Shown here: positions 1-8,189 of the stretch, one piece after another
Layout of the letters: each line of letters opens with the position of its first letter
Position numbering within the stretch: the first letter of the stretch is position 1
NCBI GenBank assembly: GCA_039812085.1
Contig: JBDHZU010000015.1
Span: forward strand, 1-25,481
Direction: 5' to 3'
DNA from: JBDHZU01 sp039812085
GTDB lineage: Bacteria; Actinomycetota; Actinomycetes; S36-B12; UBA10799
Length of the DNA stretch: 25,481 nucleotides
Program-made: the position numbers and the translations under genes
The notes under the pieces: model-generated
Seen by the model: only the letters and a program-made list of their open reading frames with translations
Databases searched by the model: none
Told to the model about the DNA's origin: nothing

Positions 1-854
1 AAGAAAACCCGATCGCAGCCGGTAGTGCCACCGCCACCCTCACACCTGCTCCCCCAGAGCAAATACCGCCCGTCGATGAACTACGCGTCACGACGACCAA
101 TGACGACGGCTCGAATTGGCAACCACCAGCCTCCGGCGCTCCGGCAGCGAAGTCTGCGCCTCGACGACCCCGCAAGTTCCGGGTGCTCATCGCGTTCCTG
201 CTGCTCCTCGCGCTCGCCATTGGTACTGGCATCGGCGTTCGGGTGTACACCCAGGCGCAATTGGTCACAGTTCCCAAACTCGTAGGAATGAGTCCAACTG
301 ATGCCAATAAACAGCTAGCCGCTGATCAGTTGTCAGTCGATGTGACGGGCAGTGACTTCAGCGACAGCGTCGACAAGGGATTGATCTTGTCATCCAGCGT
401 GTCTGCAGGAGCTAAAGCTCATAAGGGCGACTCCATCGGCGTGATCACTTCGGCTGGTCCAGAGAACGTGCCAGTGCCCAAGGTGGCAGGCAAGTCACTG
501 GCTGCTGCCAAGAAGGCCTTGGCCAAGGTGGGATTGACCGCCACCGTCTCCGAAGACTGGAGTAGTTCGACAGACATCGGTGATGTGATTTCTTCCAGCC
601 CGACAAAGGGCACCAAGACCCGAGTGGGCAGTTCCGTTGAATTGTTGATCTCGAAGGGTCCACCACCGGTCACCGTTCCCGATGTCACCAGCATGGGCAA
701 GGACGCTGCCGTCACCACGTTGCAGAACCTTGGCTTGGTGGTTGAGGTCAAGCCTCGACTCGGCGTCGTGGTGCTGAACCGGGTCTACAGCCAGACCCCA
801 TCGGCAGGGACGACCGTCAAGCAAGGAACGACCGTCGTCATCACCTTGGTCTGA
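1..854 (+). CDS. PASTA-domain Ser/Thr protein kinase, C-terminal part (5' end outside window)
   Basis: The frame is open from base 3 with no start codon, so this is the 3' end of a longer gene; the GTG at 183 lies inside the membrane segment and is not a start. Seen: a Pro/Ala/Thr-rich linker (first ~58 residues), a basic RRPRKFR stop-transfer sequence, one hydrophobic helix (about residues 61-80), then three consecutive extracellular PASTA repeats beginning at VTVPKLVG, VPVPKVAG and VTVPDVTS. Known: this layout is the outer half of PknB/PknL-type kinases, whose PASTA repeats sense peptidoglycan or muropeptides and whose intracellular kinase domain (not visible here) controls growth and cell-wall synthesis. 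Context supports a PknL-like kinase, because pknL also lies next to a class II DAHP synthase in M. tuberculosis. The gene faces aroG across 44 bases. Confidence 0.88.
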   Translation, partial: ENPIAAGSATATLTPAPPEQIPPVDELRVTTTNDDGSNWQPPASGAPAAKSAPRRPRKFRVLIAFLLLLALAIGTGIGVRVYTQAQLVTVPKLVGMSPTDANKQLAADQLSVDVTGSDFSDSVDKGLILSSSVSAGAKAHKGDSIGVITSAGPENVPVPKVAGKSLAAAKKALAKVGLTATVSEDWSSSTDIGDVISSSPTKGTKTRVGSSVELLISKGPPPVTVPDVTSMGKDAAVTTLQNLGLVVEVKPRLGVVVLNRVYSQTPSAGTTVKQGTTVVITLV

Positions 855-898
855 CGCTGATCAGATAGGTCAAGTCGCCCGCCAAAGAAACTGCAGGA

Positions 899-2245
899 CT
901 AGCCGTCCGCCAGCATCTCTGCGACCTGGAAGGCCAGTTCCAGGCTTTGTTCACGGTTGAGGCGCGGATCGCAGGCAGTTTCGTAACGCTCGCCTAGCTG
1001 ATGTTCCTGCACACCCTCGGTGCCGCCCACGCACTCGGTGACGTCGTCGCCGGTCAGTTCGATGTGCATGCCGCCGGGATGCGTCCCGAGTTCGTGGTGC
1101 ACCTGGAAGAACCCACGGATCTCATCCAACACGTCGTCGAAGCTGCGGGTTTTGTGACCGGATGACGAACTGCGCGTATTGCCATGCATCGGGTCACTGA
1201 CCCACACCACCGGATGACCGCTGGCATCCACCTTCTGCACGATGTCCGGCAGCAGTTCACGAATGTTCCCCGCGCCCATACGAGTGATCAGACTGACCCG
1301 ACCAGGAATGCCGTCTGGATTCAGCTTGTCCAGCAGGGCAATCGCATCATCGGGCGAAGCAGTCGGCCCAAGCTTCACCCCGATGGGGTTATGAATGCGG
1401 GACGCGAAATCGACATGAGCCCCATTCAAATCACGTGTGCGCTCACCGACCCACAGGAAATGGCCAGAAACTGAGTACGGGTTGTCGGTACGAGAATCGA
1501 TTCGTACGAGTGGCTTCTCGTAATCCAGCACGAGCGCCTCATGGGCCGCGTAGAAATCAACTCGGTGGAACTCTTCCGGTTCACTACCGCACGCTGCCAT
1601 GAAGCGCAGAGCACGGTCGATTTCTCCCGCAAGCTTTTCGTAAGCGCGGCCAGCATCAGAATCGCGGACGAAGTCGCGGTTCCAGGCGTGTACTTGGCGA
1701 AGATCGGCGTAGCCACCCTGGGTGAACGCCCGAACCAGATTGATGGCCGCCGCAGACGAGTGGTACGCCGACAGCAGGCGTTCCGGGTTGGGAATACGCC
1801 CTTCAGGGTCGAACTCAAGCGTGTTGATGCCATCACCCAAGTAACTGGTGGCCGTCACGCCGTCACGAGTCTCTGTCGGTGAACTACGTGGCTTGAAGTA
1901 CTGGCCCGCCATTCGTCCGACCTTGATGACCGGCATTTGCGCGCCGTAGGTAAGCACGATGGCCATCTGCAGCACCGTCTTCAACCGGGCACGAATGGAA
2001 TCGGCTGTGTTAGCGCTGAACGTCTCCGCGCAGTCCCCACCGGTCAAAACAAAGGCATTTCCGGCAGCCACGTTTGCCAGGTGTCCGCGCAACTGATCGC
2101 ATTCACCGGCAAAGACCAGCGGCGGCGCAATCGCTAATTCGTCCATGACTCGCTGGGCTGCGGCAGCATCCGGCCATTCCGGTTGATGAGCAGCAGGAAG
2201 GTCCGGCCACGACACAGCAGCGGAAGCAGACGGAGAGATAGTCAC
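899..2245 (-). CDS. aroG: class II 3-deoxy-7-phosphoheptulonate (DAHP) synthase
   Basis: Condenses phosphoenolpyruvate with erythrose 4-phosphate, the first committed step of the shikimate pathway, in the cytoplasm. The 448-residue length and sequence match the plant/actinobacterial type II family. Visible landmarks are the metal-site motif GGDCAE (Cys72), GERTR, VKLGPTASPDD, DPMHGNT, THPGGMHIE and a C-terminal YETACDPRLN, which together supply the Cys/His/Glu/Asp metal ligands and the PEP-binding Arg/Lys residues. The start is GTG at 2245, with a GAGGG directly against it; that spacing is too short for a good ribosome site, so the exact start is uncertain, but the N-terminus is about the right length. 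It lies 64 bases downstream of the DHA2 transporter on the same strand and may be the last gene of that operon. TrpD, another aromatic-pathway enzyme, is encoded later in the window. Confidence 0.96.
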   Translation of the reverse strand: MTISPSASAAVSWPDLPAAHQPEWPDAAAAQRVMDELAIAPPLVFAGECDQLRGHLANVAAGNAFVLTGGDCAETFSANTADSIRARLKTVLQMAIVLTYGAQMPVIKVGRMAGQYFKPRSSPTETRDGVTATSYLGDGINTLEFDPEGRIPNPERLLSAYHSSAAAINLVRAFTQGGYADLRQVHAWNRDFVRDSDAGRAYEKLAGEIDRALRFMAACGSEPEEFHRVDFYAAHEALVLDYEKPLVRIDSRTDNPYSVSGHFLWVGERTRDLNGAHVDFASRIHNPIGVKLGPTASPDDAIALLDKLNPDGIPGRVSLITRMGAGNIRELLPDIVQKVDASGHPVVWVSDPMHGNTRSSSSGHKTRSFDDVLDEIRGFFQVHHELGTHPGGMHIELTGDDVTECVGGTEGVQEHQLGERYETACDPRLNREQSLELAFQVAEMLADG

Positions 2246-2309
2246 CCCTCAAGGGTAACGAGCGAACCAGACTCCATGCGTTGGCGGTGGAACCAGCGAG
2301 CGGCACAGC

Positions 2310-3929
2310 TCACGCTGTTGGGGCTACTGGGTCAGCAGTCTGTTCGTTTTGCCGCTCAATCTCAGCAAAGAATTCACGCTCAGCATCACGCCGTGGGTAC
2401 TTCCACGCCACCAAGGCAAAAGACGCCACGATCAGAACCACTGCCACCAAGTAGGCGGCAGATTTTCCATTCGTAAAGGCCACATCGGCAGCATGCACAA
2501 TCTCGTTCGCAGGAGTTTGGGGGAAGTGTTCGGCTACTTCTTGCGCCCCTTGATAAGACGCTGCCATCTGCTGCGCAGCTTGGTCACCAAGTTCCTGTTG
2601 CTGCGCAGGAGTAGCCGCGTGAATAAGTCCAGTGATCCTGTCGGCATAAACAATCGCCAGAATCGTGCCCATCACTGACTGCATCACCGCACCGCCGAAG
2701 TCTCGGCTCAGATCGGTGAACGCTGACCCCATACCTGCACGAGATACCGGCAACGATGCCATCAGCGAATGTGCGGCGGGAGTTGCTGCCAACCCCACAC
2801 CCGTGCCCACCAAGGCGTAGCTGAGCAGCACAACACCGATGGCAGCGCCTGTTCGCCAGGTGGCGATCATGACCACGAAACCGCACAAGACCACGGTGAA
2901 GCCAATGAGTAGAGCCGTCCGAGAACCTCTTTGGGCCACTATTCGTCCGGCAACGGGTGCAGTCAGAACCAGCATGACGGCCAAGGGCAGCGTGCATAAC
3001 GCAGCCGTCAAGGTGTCGTATCGCAGCACGTTCTGAGTGAACTGCTGCCCCAGATACATGGCACCCATCAGGCAGCCAAAAGTCACCGTTCCGGCCACAG
3101 CCGCTACCCAGAAGCTCGGTACTGAACCAGCTTGGAAATCCACCAACGGAACAGACGCTCGACGTTGCCGAACGACGAACAGACCAAAACACACAATCGC
3201 GATCACAAAACAGGTGATCAACGTCGGCGACAACCCGTTGGGTAACCAGTCCAACCCCAGGATCAACGACGCCACCATCACCACTGACAGCACACCGCCA
3301 ATGTGATCGACGGGGCCGTTGTTGTCCCCAGAATCACTTGGCACGTAGACCCATGCCAAGAGAAAGACCAATACCGCCAGCGGCGCACCGAACAGGAACA
3401 CCGAACCCCACCAGAAGCGCTCAAGCAGCAGGCCACCGATGACGCCACCCAACGCAGCCGCTCCACCACCAATACCCGACCACAGGGCAATCGCCTTGGT
3501 CTGGGCTGCACCGCGCCACATCGCGGAAATCAAAGACAACGTGGTGGGAAACATCAGACCTGCCGCGATCCCGGCGATGAAACGAGCCAGGATCAGAAAC
3601 GTGACGTTCGGAGCCCATGCCGAGGCCAACGCGGCCGGAACACTCAGCGCGGCACCTGCCAGCAGCAGCTTCTTTCTGCCGTACCGGTCACCGATGGCAC
3701 CGAAGTACAACACCGAAGCAGCCAAACCCATCGTGAAGGTCGCTGCCACCATCGTCTGCTGAACTTGGGTGGCACCCAGATCACGACCAATATCTGGAAT
3801 CGCGACGTTTCCGATACTGAGGTTGATATTCGCGACGAACGCACCCAAAATCAGGGTCGTCAAAATGATTCCCGCACGAGGTGGAACCAGTGACTGAGTC
3901 TGCGACGCAGAAGCGTCTACGGCGCTCAT
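2310..3929 (-). CDS. MFS transporter, DHA2 (14-helix) drug/metabolite exporter family
   Basis: A 539-residue inner-membrane protein with about 14 hydrophobic segments. MFS motif A is clear after the second helix (GAIGDRYGRKK), and ARFIAGIAAGLMFPTT in helix 4 with GTGVGLAATPAAHSLM further on are typical of proton-antiport exporters of the DHA2/EmrB-QacA group. Substrates in this family range from drugs and dyes to amino acids and lipids, so the cargo cannot be read from sequence. The ATG start overlaps the PFK stop codon by four bases (ATGA), which points to translational coupling; DAHP synthase follows 64 bases downstream. The C-terminal ~35 residues are charged and probably cytoplasmic. I do not recall this transporter at the equivalent place in mycobacteria or streptomycetes, so it may be a local insertion. 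Confidence 0.9.
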   Translation of the reverse strand: MSAVDASASQTQSLVPPRAGIILTTLILGAFVANINLSIGNVAIPDIGRDLGATQVQQTMVAATFTMGLAASVLYFGAIGDRYGRKKLLLAGAALSVPAALASAWAPNVTFLILARFIAGIAAGLMFPTTLSLISAMWRGAAQTKAIALWSGIGGGAAALGGVIGGLLLERFWWGSVFLFGAPLAVLVFLLAWVYVPSDSGDNNGPVDHIGGVLSVVMVASLILGLDWLPNGLSPTLITCFVIAIVCFGLFVVRQRRASVPLVDFQAGSVPSFWVAAVAGTVTFGCLMGAMYLGQQFTQNVLRYDTLTAALCTLPLAVMLVLTAPVAGRIVAQRGSRTALLIGFTVVLCGFVVMIATWRTGAAIGVVLLSYALVGTGVGLAATPAAHSLMASLPVSRAGMGSAFTDLSRDFGGAVMQSVMGTILAIVYADRITGLIHAATPAQQQELGDQAAQQMAASYQGAQEVAEHFPQTPANEIVHAADVAFTNGKSAAYLVAVVLIVASFALVAWKYPRRDAEREFFAEIERQNEQTADPVAPTA

Positions 3930-5134
3930 GACTGAGTAGCCTGACCAATTTCACTGAGCAATTCGGTGAACCACGGCAGCGAAGTATCGAACGGTTTTCC
4001 TCCGCGAATGCGTGGGAACTCAATCGACCTCAATACGCCACCGTTGTCTTCGTCATGACCGACGACTCCGCCTTCTCCCTTCAGCGCAGCATCAACGGCC
4101 AAGTCCGTGCAGGACTGGATCAAGCGCAGGTCTTGGGTATTAGCCGGAGCAGACCGCGAGAAGTAGCCACTCTTGAACACCTGGGTTTTCTCCGCCCCAA
4201 GCATTTGGGCGAACTGGTTACCGAACCACTGACCGGGATTGATCTTGTCCAGCTTCACGTGCCCGAACGCGTCTCGGGGAACGTCCTGGCCACTGGCTTG
4301 CAGTTCCTCCACGATTGCTTCCACACCCGCACCTTCCGATAAGAAGATATTGACGTTGCCGAGTTCGTCCATCACAGTCCGCAGGCGATCAGCTTCTGCT
4401 TCCAGATCAATCGCCATTTCTGGCACGTAGACAGCGTGAATGTCCCAGCTAGCGCGAGCATCATCCACCGGTGCTGAATCCAGCCACTTCCGGTATTCCA
4501 CTGCAGTTGCTCCGGTCAACCAACCGCAGCCTCGTCCCATCACTTCATGGATGATCAGTGACCGCGGATTGGCGCTGTGCTCACCGATGACGTTCCGGGC
4601 AAAGATCGCTCCTTGTTCAGCCGCCGTCCACGCCCCCAACGATTGAGCAATCGGGAACACGTCGTTATCAATCGTCTTGGGCAGACCGACCACGGTGAGC
4701 TCGTACCCATGGTCATGTAGATAAGCAGCTAGGTCGGCTGCCGTGGTGTTGGTGTCGTCGCCGCCGATCGTGTGCAGCACGTCCACGCCGTCCGACTTCA
4801 GTCGATCAGCAGCCACCTTGAGCGGATCTTCACCCTCCTGGACAAGACCACGCTTCACGCAATCTTCGACGTTGGTCAGCTTCACCCGGCTATTGCCAAT
4901 AGGGCTACCGCCCAGCGAATGCAGATGATCGGCATTCGCCCGCCACTGATCGTCAATGTCAATGCTCTGACCACGCAGCAGACCGTCATAGCCATTGCGA
5001 TAGGCGATGAGTTCAATACTTGGGTCAAGGTCGGTGTACCGAGTGATCAGCCCGCCCACTGCGGAGGACAAACATGGAGCCAAACCACCGGCGGTCAGCA
5101 TGGCGACTTTTTTGACGGTCATGGCTCGGAGCAT
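3926..5134 (-). CDS. pfp: phosphofructokinase, PPi-dependent type (diphosphate--fructose-6-phosphate 1-phosphotransferase)
   Basis: Phosphorylates fructose 6-phosphate to fructose 1,6-bisphosphate. Numbering from the ATG at 5134 (402 residues), the nucleotide/PPi region reads GGDDTN at 124-129 and PKTIDND at 152-158, followed by MGRGCGWLTG at 199-208 in the sugar-phosphate site. In the PFK family an Asp in GGDD and a Lys in PKTIDND mark pyrophosphate use, whereas ATP enzymes have Gly at both places; the donor is therefore predicted, not shown. Start choice: 5134 has GGGAG eight bases upstream; the next ATG, at 5122 (MTVKKVAML), is a credible alternative without a good ribosome site. The frame stays open much further upstream, but that part is unlike the family. 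It is first in an apparent operon with the DHA2 exporter (ATGA overlap) and diverges from glycerol kinase. Confidence 0.9.
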   Translation of the reverse strand: MLRAMTVKKVAMLTAGGLAPCLSSAVGGLITRYTDLDPSIELIAYRNGYDGLLRGQSIDIDDQWRANADHLHSLGGSPIGNSRVKLTNVEDCVKRGLVQEGEDPLKVAADRLKSDGVDVLHTIGGDDTNTTAADLAAYLHDHGYELTVVGLPKTIDNDVFPIAQSLGAWTAAEQGAIFARNVIGEHSANPRSLIIHEVMGRGCGWLTGATAVEYRKWLDSAPVDDARASWDIHAVYVPEMAIDLEAEADRLRTVMDELGNVNIFLSEGAGVEAIVEELQASGQDVPRDAFGHVKLDKINPGQWFGNQFAQMLGAEKTQVFKSGYFSRSAPANTQDLRLIQSCTDLAVDAALKGEGGVVGHDEDNGGVLRSIEFPRIRGGKPFDTSLPWFTELLSEIGQATQS

Positions 5135-5237
5135 AGGGAGCACTCCCACGTGATCGCGGGATGGTTCTTCTGGCGTGTCACCCGCTCGTAGCTGCACACC
5201 CTGCGTAAGACGATCAAGCCCACTAGGGTCGTGGGTC

Positions 5238-6734
5238 ATGACGATCCTTGCCATCGACGCCGGTACAACTGGAATGACCGCACTGCTGGTTACCGAAGAC
5301 GCGAAGGTGGTGGCACGCGGGTATAGCGAGTTTCCCCAACACTTCCCTGCCGACGGTTGGGTCGAGCACGACCCGGACGAAATCTGGGAAGCGACCCTGA
5401 CGTGTACCCAGCAGGTGTTGGAGTCCGATGCCATTGACGAGTACGGCGCACCGACCTGTCTGGGCATCACGAATCAACGCGAAACCATCGTGTTGTGGGA
5501 CAAGGAGACGTTGGCCAAGGCGCGTATGGCCATCGTGTGGCAGGACCGCCGCACAGCCGGCTACTGCGACCAACTCAAGGCGGACGGCAAGGAAGACCTG
5601 GTGCGGGAACAAACCGGACTGCGCCTTGACCCCTACTTCTCCGGATCAAAACTGGCCTGGATCGCCAAACAAGAGCCTGAGGTCTGGGCCGGAGTCGAGA
5701 GCGGCAAAACCGTCGTCGGCACAGTCGACTCGTATCTCATCGCACGCATGTCAGGCGGTGCTGCCCATGTCACCGACGGTTCCAACGCCTCCCGCACCCT
5801 GCTGTTCGACATCACCACTGGTGAGTGGAGCCCGCAGATGTGCGAACTGTTCAACGTCCCGATGAAGGCGCTGCCTGAAGTCGTTGCCAGCTACGGCATC
5901 TGCGCACAAACGGACCCAGCCTCCTACTTGGATCTGGACATCCCGATCTCCGGTATCGCCGGAGATCAGCAGTCCGCACTGTTCGGCCAGGCATGCTTCC
6001 AGCCTGGTTCCAGCAAGTGCACCTACGGGACTGGCTCGTTCGTGCTGGTCAACACTGGCGACAAGATCGTTCGCTCCGACGCTGGCCTGCTATCCACCGT
6101 GGCGTGGAAGCACCCCGACGGCACTTTGACCTACGCACTGGAAGGCGCCATCTTCGTGACCGGTGCAGCTGTTCAGTGGCTGCGCGACGGTCTTCACATC
6201 ATCGACAATGCAGCAGAAACTGAGGAGATCGCCAATAGCGTTCCTAACTCGGCCGGAGTCGTCTTTGTCCCTGCTCTGACTGGACTCGGCGCTCCCGACT
6301 GGGACCCGAACGCTCGTGGTGCCATCTTCGGGCTCACCCGTGGTGCGACAGATGCCCACGTGGTTCGAGCAACACTGGAATCCATCGCCTACCAAGTGCG
6401 CGACGTTATCGACGTCATGGTGGTCGAGGCCCGGGTCGACCTGCCACGACTGACTGTCGATGGTGGTGCCGCGGCAAACAACCTGCTGTGCCAACTCCAG
6501 GCTGACCAGATCCAAGTTCCCGTCGCCCGCAGCGAAGTGTTGGAAGCCACCGGAATGGGTGCTGCATTCCTCGCAGGACTTGGGGCAGGTGTGTGGTCCA
6601 GTCAAGACGAACTTGCCGAAACATGGCGCTCGGATGCCACCTTCGAACCCGGTCAGTCCGACGAGAAGGGCCATCGCCGTTGGCGAGTTGCGGTCGAACG
6701 GACCAAGGGCTGGGCAACTGCCGTCAACAACTGA
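5238..6734 (+). CDS. glpK: glycerol kinase
   Basis: Phosphorylates glycerol to glycerol 3-phosphate with ATP, feeding glycolysis and phospholipid synthesis. The 498-residue protein has the FGGY-kinase landmarks in order: an N-terminal phosphate loop AIDAGTTG, GITNQRET at 76-83 and WQDRR at 101-105 (glycerol-binding Arg/Glu/Trp), GIAGDQQSALFGQ with the catalytic Asp, GTGSFVLVNTG, TGLGAPDWDPNARG and VDGGAAANNLLCQLQAD. I start it at the ATG at 5238, where similarity begins; the frame extends upstream without resembling the family. AGGG nine bases before the ATG is a weak ribosome site. No glycerol facilitator or glycerol-3-phosphate dehydrogenase is adjacent. Its stop codon lies inside a perfect hairpin. 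The nearby PlsC-like enzyme could use lipid products made from glycerol 3-phosphate. Confidence 0.96.
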   Translation: MTILAIDAGTTGMTALLVTEDAKVVARGYSEFPQHFPADGWVEHDPDEIWEATLTCTQQVLESDAIDEYGAPTCLGITNQRETIVLWDKETLAKARMAIVWQDRRTAGYCDQLKADGKEDLVREQTGLRLDPYFSGSKLAWIAKQEPEVWAGVESGKTVVGTVDSYLIARMSGGAAHVTDGSNASRTLLFDITTGEWSPQMCELFNVPMKALPEVVASYGICAQTDPASYLDLDIPISGIAGDQQSALFGQACFQPGSSKCTYGTGSFVLVNTGDKIVRSDAGLLSTVAWKHPDGTLTYALEGAIFVTGAAVQWLRDGLHIIDNAAETEEIANSVPNSAGVVFVPALTGLGAPDWDPNARGAIFGLTRGATDAHVVRATLESIAYQVRDVIDVMVVEARVDLPRLTVDGGAAANNLLCQLQADQIQVPVARSEVLEATGMGAAFLAGLGAGVWSSQDELAETWRSDATFEPGQSDEKGHRRWRVAVERTKGWATAVNN

Positions 6735-6740
6735 CGGCAG
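6718..6740. terminator. perfect stem-loop spanning the glpK stop codon, likely bidirectional terminator
   Basis: CTGCCGTCA at 6718-6726 and TGACGGCAG at 6732-6740 form a 9-bp perfect stem with a 5-base loop. The right arm contains the glpK TGA. The opposing DUF3293 gene ends at 6749, so the hairpin sits between two convergent transcription units. There is no U-rich tail on either side, which is common for actinobacterial terminators but leaves the role inferred. Confidence 0.55.
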
Positions 6741-6748
6741 CAGAGCTG

Positions 6749-7234
6749 TTAGTCGTAGATCGGACGATCAGGCAGAACCTCACAGGTCCAGCCCGTCTGA
6801 CGTTCACCGTCGATAAGCACTCCCACGACGATCCAGTCTTGTGGGGTCCACTCGAAGATGGCGTTCTGACCGTGTTCAGCAGCCAACTTCACCACCTGTG
6901 CGCGATCGGCACCGAACACGATGATCGACTCTTCTGACCAGTCATCGCTGCGCCCGTAGCCAATGGCAGGAGCAGATTCGAAGCCCAATTCCTGTAGCTG
7001 GCGACGTAGCTCGGTGTTACGCGTCCGGTTGACCTCGTCGTCAAGCTGCTCACTGCCGGGATTCCACGCGGTGATGATGTGAGCAATCTCGATCTGACGA
7101 TCGAAAGCCGGTGGCATCAACGGCCAGCGCGAATCCGGATTTTCTGCTGGTTCGACTGACCAGCATTGGCTTTCGTAATCGACGAACTCAACGCGAGTAT
7201 CGAGGTACTGCTCCCACAGCAGATGCGTCGACAT
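6749..7234 (-). CDS. DUF3293 domain protein, function unknown
   Basis: A 161-residue soluble protein. The central block with IITAWNPGS, the Asn-rich NRTRNTELRRQL, a conserved Gly-Tyr-Gly-Arg-Ser-Asp-Asp-Trp-Ser-Glu-Glu run and the GQNAIFEW near the C-terminus fit the DUF3293 family as I remember it. No catalytic residues are assigned to this family. It begins two bases after the stop codon of the PlsC-like gene, so the two are very probably co-transcribed and translationally coupled; no separate strong ribosome site is visible. No signal peptide or membrane segment is seen. Confidence 0.75.
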   Translation of the reverse strand: MSTHLLWEQYLDTRVEFVDYESQCWSVEPAENPDSRWPLMPPAFDRQIEIAHIITAWNPGSEQLDDEVNRTRNTELRRQLQELGFESAPAIGYGRSDDWSEESIIVFGADRAQVVKLAAEHGQNAIFEWTPQDWIVVGVLIDGERQTGWTCEVLPDRPIYD

Positions 7235-7236
7235 CG

Positions 7237-7950
7237 TTATGCCGCCGCGGGGGTGGGAGTGGTCGACTTGCCGTCGGCAATGAGTTTCTTCGCGGAGTTG
7301 GCGTACATGTCCGAGTACTCCTGGCCGGATAGCTGCATGATCTCGTACATGATCTCGTCGGTCATCGACCGCAAAACGAATCGATCGTTTTCCATTCCTT
7401 CGTAGCGGGAGAAATCCAATGGCTCACCGAAGTCGATGGAGATCTTCTTAATCCGTGGGATGCGAGTTCCGGCAGGCTGAACTTCCCGTGAGCCCGTCAC
7501 TGCGACGGGGACGACGACTGCGCCAGCTTCCAGGGCCATACGCGCCACACCTGTCCGACCGCGATACAGCTTGCCGTCTGGGCTACGTGTGCCTTCCGGG
7601 TAAATACCCAACAATTCGCCCCGAGAGAGAACGGAGACACCCGTGCGCAAGGCCGCCTCGGAAGCACTTCCGCCGTCCCGGTTAATCGGAACTTGCCCCA
7701 CGCCACTGAAGAACATCCGCATGAAGAAGCCCTTGATGCCCGGCGTAATGAAGTATTCGTCCTTGGCTAGGTAGGTGATGTGCCGCTTCACCATCAGCGG
7801 CACAAAGATTGAGTCCATAAACGAGTTGTGGTTGACCGCGATGATGGCCGGACCCGAATCGGGGACGTTGGCTTGACCGGTGACCTTTGGTCGATAGAGC
7901 AGGCGCAGCAACGGGCCCAGCAGGATGTGCTTGAGCGTCCAGTACAGCAC
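7237..7950 (-). CDS. plsC: 1-acyl-sn-glycerol-3-phosphate acyltransferase (PlsC/LPLAT family)
   Basis: Predicted to transfer an acyl chain to lysophosphatidic acid or a related lysolipid at the inner face of the membrane. The 237-residue protein has the family motifs: NHNSFMD (HX4D, His41 and Asp46), GVGQVPINRDGG, EGTRSPDG (119-126) and VVVPVAVTG. A short N-terminal hydrophobic/amphipathic stretch is consistent with membrane association. I chose GTG at 7950 because AGGAAGGGG lies seven bases upstream and the actinobacterial family begins at this point (LYW...LLGPLLRLLYRP); the frame is open 105 bases further upstream but without similarity. The homologue Rv2182c occupies the same neighbourhood in M. 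tuberculosis. The substrate (lysophosphatidic acid or a PIM intermediate) is not determined by the sequence. Confidence 0.9.
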   Translation of the reverse strand: MLYWTLKHILLGPLLRLLYRPKVTGQANVPDSGPAIIAVNHNSFMDSIFVPLMVKRHITYLAKDEYFITPGIKGFFMRMFFSGVGQVPINRDGGSASEAALRTGVSVLSRGELLGIYPEGTRSPDGKLYRGRTGVARMALEAGAVVVPVAVTGSREVQPAGTRIPRIKKISIDFGEPLDFSRYEGMENDRFVLRSMTDEIMYEIMQLSGQEYSDMYANSAKKLIADGKSTTPTPAAA

Positions 7951-7999
7951 CCTGTTGCCCCTTCCTGAATGTCGCTTACGTCCCCCGAACCGCCAGGCA

Positions 8000-8029
8000 G
8001 CACTAGTCGACCAGAAGGTCGTATGCCAA
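8000..8029 (-). promoter_or_regulatory. candidate promoter for plsC with an inverted repeat in the spacer
   Basis: On the minus strand a TTGGCA -35-like hexamer (8024-8029) is followed after 18 bases by TAGTGC (8000-8005). The spacer holds the inverted repeat CGACC (8008-8012) / GGTCG (8017-8021). The -35 is good and the -10 is poor, so this is a suggestion only. Confidence 0.22.
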
Positions 8030-8129
8030 CACGAGGCGGGATGGATCGGGTTCACCCTATGGCCTGACTACCGGTGGCGGCAATGGAGTCCGGGAAGATC
8101 TCGGTCTCGATCGGGGTGTATGGCAGCTC

Positions 8130-8158
8130 TTGACCCCCGCTCGTGCGACCCTTAGACA
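8130..8158 (+). promoter_or_regulatory. candidate sigma-70-type promoter for the esterase operon
   Basis: TTGACC at 8130-8135 and TAGACA at 8153-8158 are separated by 17 bases and lie about 30 bases before the esterase ATG. Hexamers and spacing fit a housekeeping promoter; this has not been tested. Confidence 0.35.
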
Positions 8159-8189
8159 GTTCGTGCACGCATCACTCGGAGGAATCGGC

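Noticed and set aside
3303..3893. 196-codon open frame antisense to the DHA2 transporter
   Set aside because: Low-complexity Arg/Gln/Thr-rich translation, no ribosome site, opposite a clear transporter gene.
5135..5470. N-terminal extension of the phosphofructokinase frame
   Set aside because: The extra ~112 residues are Ser/Cys-rich, unlike the family, and run into the glpK coding region; good ribosome spacing exists at 5134.
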